From assembly GCF_000003605.2 (NCBI RefSeq), contig NW_003123418.1:194152-217579 (forward strand): a stretch of 23,428 nucleotides of DNA, in the 5' to 3' direction. This document shows, in pieces, positions 20,827 through 23,428 of the stretch. The translations under genes and the position numbers were made by a program. How positions within the stretch are numbered: the stretch's first letter is position 1; each line of letters begins with the position of its first letter. Source of the stretch: Saccoglossus kowalevskii (Eukaryota > Hemichordata > Enteropneusta > Harrimaniidae). A model generated the notes under the pieces. The model was not told the origin of the DNA. It saw only the letters and a program-made list of their open reading frames with translations, and did not search any database.

Positions 20827-20873
20827 GTTTAACCACAGTCATTCTATAGTCTATGGAGAGATTGTGGTTTAAC
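20827..20873 (+). other. 47-nt hairpin
   Basis: Arms 20827-20840 (GTTTAACCACAGTC) and 20860-20873 pair with one mismatch and one G-U, and the interior can pair further. It is short for an animal miRNA precursor. It may be a repeat fragment. Confidence 0.35.
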
Positions 20874-21034
20874 ATACGCAATTTTAACAGCTAGTGCACT
20901 CACTACAGAATTTGTTTGTATTTTGGCGCGTGTCATTTTATTTTTTAAATGACCGTGATTGGCCGAAACCACCATCGATTATAACATTTATACGACCATT
21001 ATCATACATTGGGGTAGTGTCGCCCCTCGTGTAT

Positions 21035-22050
21035 AAGAATATATTATACTGGTCGCCCCCCAATCTCCCAGGCAGAGTTCTATTCCACGAATATATCTCT
21101 GCCACCACGCGATATTATGCTCGTCGTTGATTGGTCGATGCGTCACAGTGGAACTACTTACAAAGACGCCCAACAAAACATCGCCAGGCAGGTGTTCGAA
21201 CCTGACGAAAGTGTACGCGTTGTTTGTAGATTCTGGCTAATTTTAAATTGAGAAGCTATTTTTTTATATTCCGTAGCACAAACGGTGTGGCAGTAGCACG
21301 ATTTAGTTGCCAATACTACGAAGTGCTTTCGTTTGTTTATATTTCTTCGCCTGGCAATCCACAGGACGGTCAGTTTGATGAACCGAGTAACACATTAGTA
21401 ACCGCAGAGGTACATTACTTGGGGTTTACTGTATGGTGACATCATGTCAAGATCCCATTCAAGTCTCATCTCGTAGTTAGCGAGACTGATGCTACTACCT
21501 TCTGACATGACATAGGCGGTTTGTAATAAAACAATAAAACACGTATTACGACATTCATAGTGAAAAAATGTAATACATCGAAAATATACAGAAAATATAG
21601 TTATCGTAATCCGTCATATCGTGAGCAGCTATTTTGATCCACCTGGACATCCCAGTATCCTAGTTACCTCGGGCATGCGCATTTTTCTGAGTTGGAACGC
21701 TTATGCGAGCGCGAGATTGTAACGGGATCTTGGTATCATGTCACCGTAGTTGCAAACCCCAAGTAATGTGCCTCTGTAACCGTTATTCCGCGATGAAATT
21801 ATTTTCTTTTGTAAATTATAACTATTTCACCCTTAACAGTACATTTACGGAAAAATCGTTATTAGCTATCGATAAAATATTTTAAAACTTGTTTTCCAGT
21901 AGGAATAAATCAACACGAGAGCCCTCTAATAGCAAAAATACGCAAATGACACGCGTAGTAAAAGTCTTGTGGTGTTTCACCACAAAATGGCGGTGTGTGG
22001 TGGCAGAGATACTTTCGGTGATCTAACCGCAAGGAACTCTGGGAAGGAGA
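21035..22050. repeat. Long imperfect foldback (inverted repeat) of about 1 kb
   Basis: Two separate arm pairs are visible. The inner pair: 21405-21457 against 21724-21780 (exact core CATTACTTGGGGTTT and its complement, then GGTGACAT and AAGATCCC). The outer pair: 21050-21110 against 21995-22060 (GGTCGCCCCCC, CCCAG..AGAGTTC, ATCTCTGCCACCAC and complements). Both share an axis near 21550-21590. Similarity between the arm pairs is patchy. No coding sequence is supported; this suggests a foldback transposon or an old inverted duplication. Confidence 0.5.
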
Positions 22051-23224
22051 ATGGTCGCCCCCCTCTCCCCAATTTGCAAGCGTCTATTATATTTCGGGTC
22101 TATTCCGTGCACGTCAATCGAACGTTGTTTTAACAGACATTTCGAATTTAGTCAAAAACGCTCGCATTACGCGCTTTGCGAATATGCAACAACACTACAA
22201 CAAAAACGGACTGAGATTAGCACCAACCAGTTCTTTCACTGACTAATCTTATAGATCCTTGGTGATATTTATTGAATCAAAATTACAAAAACAAAACAAA
22301 CCAATAATGAAAAACACAGAAAAAAGATAGGGGTACTGTCTGATATTCAGAACTGTGGGTAGACTGTTTACTTTCTGTGCAGAAAGTGCATTCCATTCAT
22401 CGTTATAACTCATCTTCAAATTACGTACATACATATGTAAACTTTATTTCATACGGAAACACATTGTTCTTCTCACATGCCCTTTTATACCCGGTAGGTG
22501 TTTGCACTAAAGCATAAAACAATAACATAACCCGCACCAAAGAACGTACAGGTGCATTGTTCACAATATTACGAAAGGTGTTACGAAATCACGCATGCGC
22601 ACGTCTGATCTAAGGAGTGTCTGGTATCCATCTGGAGCTTGTGAGTTGAGCTCCGTAGGCATGATATATCTGGAATACGTGGACATGCCGAGTTTAACGT
22701 GAGGCCAACGAGTGCAAAGGTAGTTATATTATATTTACACTCCACGAGAAATAATCGAAGGCCATCGAACTACTCGATTCCACTGACAGTAACATCCTTT
22801 GGACGTACATTGTACACCGGCAGACATCTTGTTTTCATTAAGCCTGGTAAGTGCAATTCACAGCTGTATAGCATTATTTGGTGCCTCGTTGAAGCGATCA
22901 CAGCATGCAGTCACGTGTCGGAGTTGTTGTTGTGACCAAGGGTTGCAGACACTGATGGGTGCGTGTGTATGTGAGCTAAAATAGACCAGTAAACTGAATG
23001 GACGAGTCGACCGACCGTACTAGGTGTCCTATTTGTTTACAAATACGCCATATGATCACGTTCATGGGTTGTTTTCACAGGACTGTACGGAGTAGTCAGT
23101 GCGTTCTGTATCACTTCCATTGTAGCTCTCTAATTGATGAATGTTAATTAAGTTAGCGTTGTAAATCACCGCGTATATCAATATGAGTCGATGTGAAAAT
23201 TCAAAGCATGAGTAAGTTCATAAT
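22051..23224. other. CpG-richer intergenic stretch; no gene supported
   Basis: Contains an NRF1-like ACGCATGCGCAC (22591-22602) and a good donor-like CTG/gtaagt (GT at 22847). These could belong to an upstream exon of a gene off the right edge, but no coding exon is visible. Confidence 0.3.
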
Positions 23225-23428
23225 ATAATAATAATAATAACTTTATTGCATCCTTAGAATTACAAATGTTCTATTGGTTTACAGCAATAAATATATAAGT
23301 AATTAAAAATATCAAAGTATGATAACGTAAAAAAAAAAAAAATAGAAAAAAAGAGTCAAGGTATTATATCCAAAAAAAGCTCATTTCTTAAAATAAATGA
23401 TTTATGTAAAAATTCCCCTAAAAGTATT
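23225..23428 (-). mobile_element. Probable 3' end of a non-LTR retrotransposon, antisense, running off the window
   Basis: On the minus strand the sequence reads toward GGATGCAATAAAGTTATTAT..., a polyadenylation signal followed by a (TTA)n tail (23225-23240). That is the usual form of CR1/L2- or RTE-type 3' ends in marine invertebrates. The upstream part is AT-rich UTR-like sequence with no reverse transcriptase in view. A SINE sharing such a tail is an alternative. Confidence 0.4.

Noticed and set aside
21185-21205. GTTCGAACC near 21193 as a tRNA T-arm or B-box
   Set aside because: It is part of a local palindrome (CAGGTGTTCGAACCTG) with no A-box or cloverleaf upstream.
20894-21439. ORFs of 60-80 codons on both strands within the foldback
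   Set aside because: No membrane, domain or repeat signature and they lie in inverted-repeat sequence.
22699-22984. Overlapping ORFs followed by a gtaagt donor, as a first coding exon
   Set aside because: No convincing in-frame ATG context, no acceptor or downstream exon in the window, and no recognisable protein feature.

Overview
The window is metazoan genomic DNA. It is AT-rich, with GT-AG introns, long introns and spacers, and several families of non-coding repeats. Nothing prokaryotic (operons, ribosome binding sites, CRISPR) is visible. The phylum cannot be fixed from this sequence alone; an invertebrate such as a lophotrochozoan or an invertebrate deuterostome fits best.

The left 18.7 kb is a head-to-tail array of three paralogous genes on the + strand, each coding for a small four-pass membrane protein. 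Gene 1 (exons at <1-95, 409-542, 961-2602) is cut by the left edge. Gene 2 (coding 6585-8879, 5 coding exons, 186 aa) and gene 3 (coding 15218-18715, 6 coding exons, 391 aa) are complete. Exon order, intron phases and membrane topology match among them. The pattern resembles the CD20/MS4A-like family: a paired TM1-TM2, a two-cysteine loop between TM3 and TM4, and an LLE-containing TM4. This assignment was made by eye, without a search. No single predicted ORF shows these genes, because the exons are 60-168 bp; they were assembled from splice sites and paralogue comparison.

The four-pass cores are similar, but the cytoplasmic tails differ completely. Gene 1 has about 546 residues with 19 tyrosines, including an ITAM-like YDDV-x9-YEEV pair plus YxN and YxxP motifs. 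Gene 2 has an 18-residue tail with no tyrosine. Gene 3 has about 216 tail residues with 7 tyrosines, ending in a class I PDZ ligand (ETTV). If the family call holds, the locus looks like a set of shared membrane cores with signalling, silent and PDZ-anchored tails.

The spacers upstream of genes 2 and 3 are duplicated copies of each other. Each contains, in order: a degenerate GTAATACT-type minisatellite, a DR4-type nuclear receptor site, an E-box, a ~273-bp block about 96% identical between copies (against ~54% amino-acid identity in the first coding exon), a probable non-coding first exon with two conserved short upstream ORFs, and a CRE. Differences between copies include a ~2 kb segment inside the gene 2-3 minisatellite, a ~390-bp hairpin-bearing insertion in the gene 3 5' intron, and a 21-bp repeat expansion in a gene 3 intron.

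The right ~4.7 kb has no gene I can support. It holds small repeats: an inverted-repeat element near 19.9-20.15 kb, a tRNA-like SINE head near 20.2 kb, a long imperfect foldback at about 21.03-22.05 kb, and an apparent antisense LINE 3' end at the right edge.
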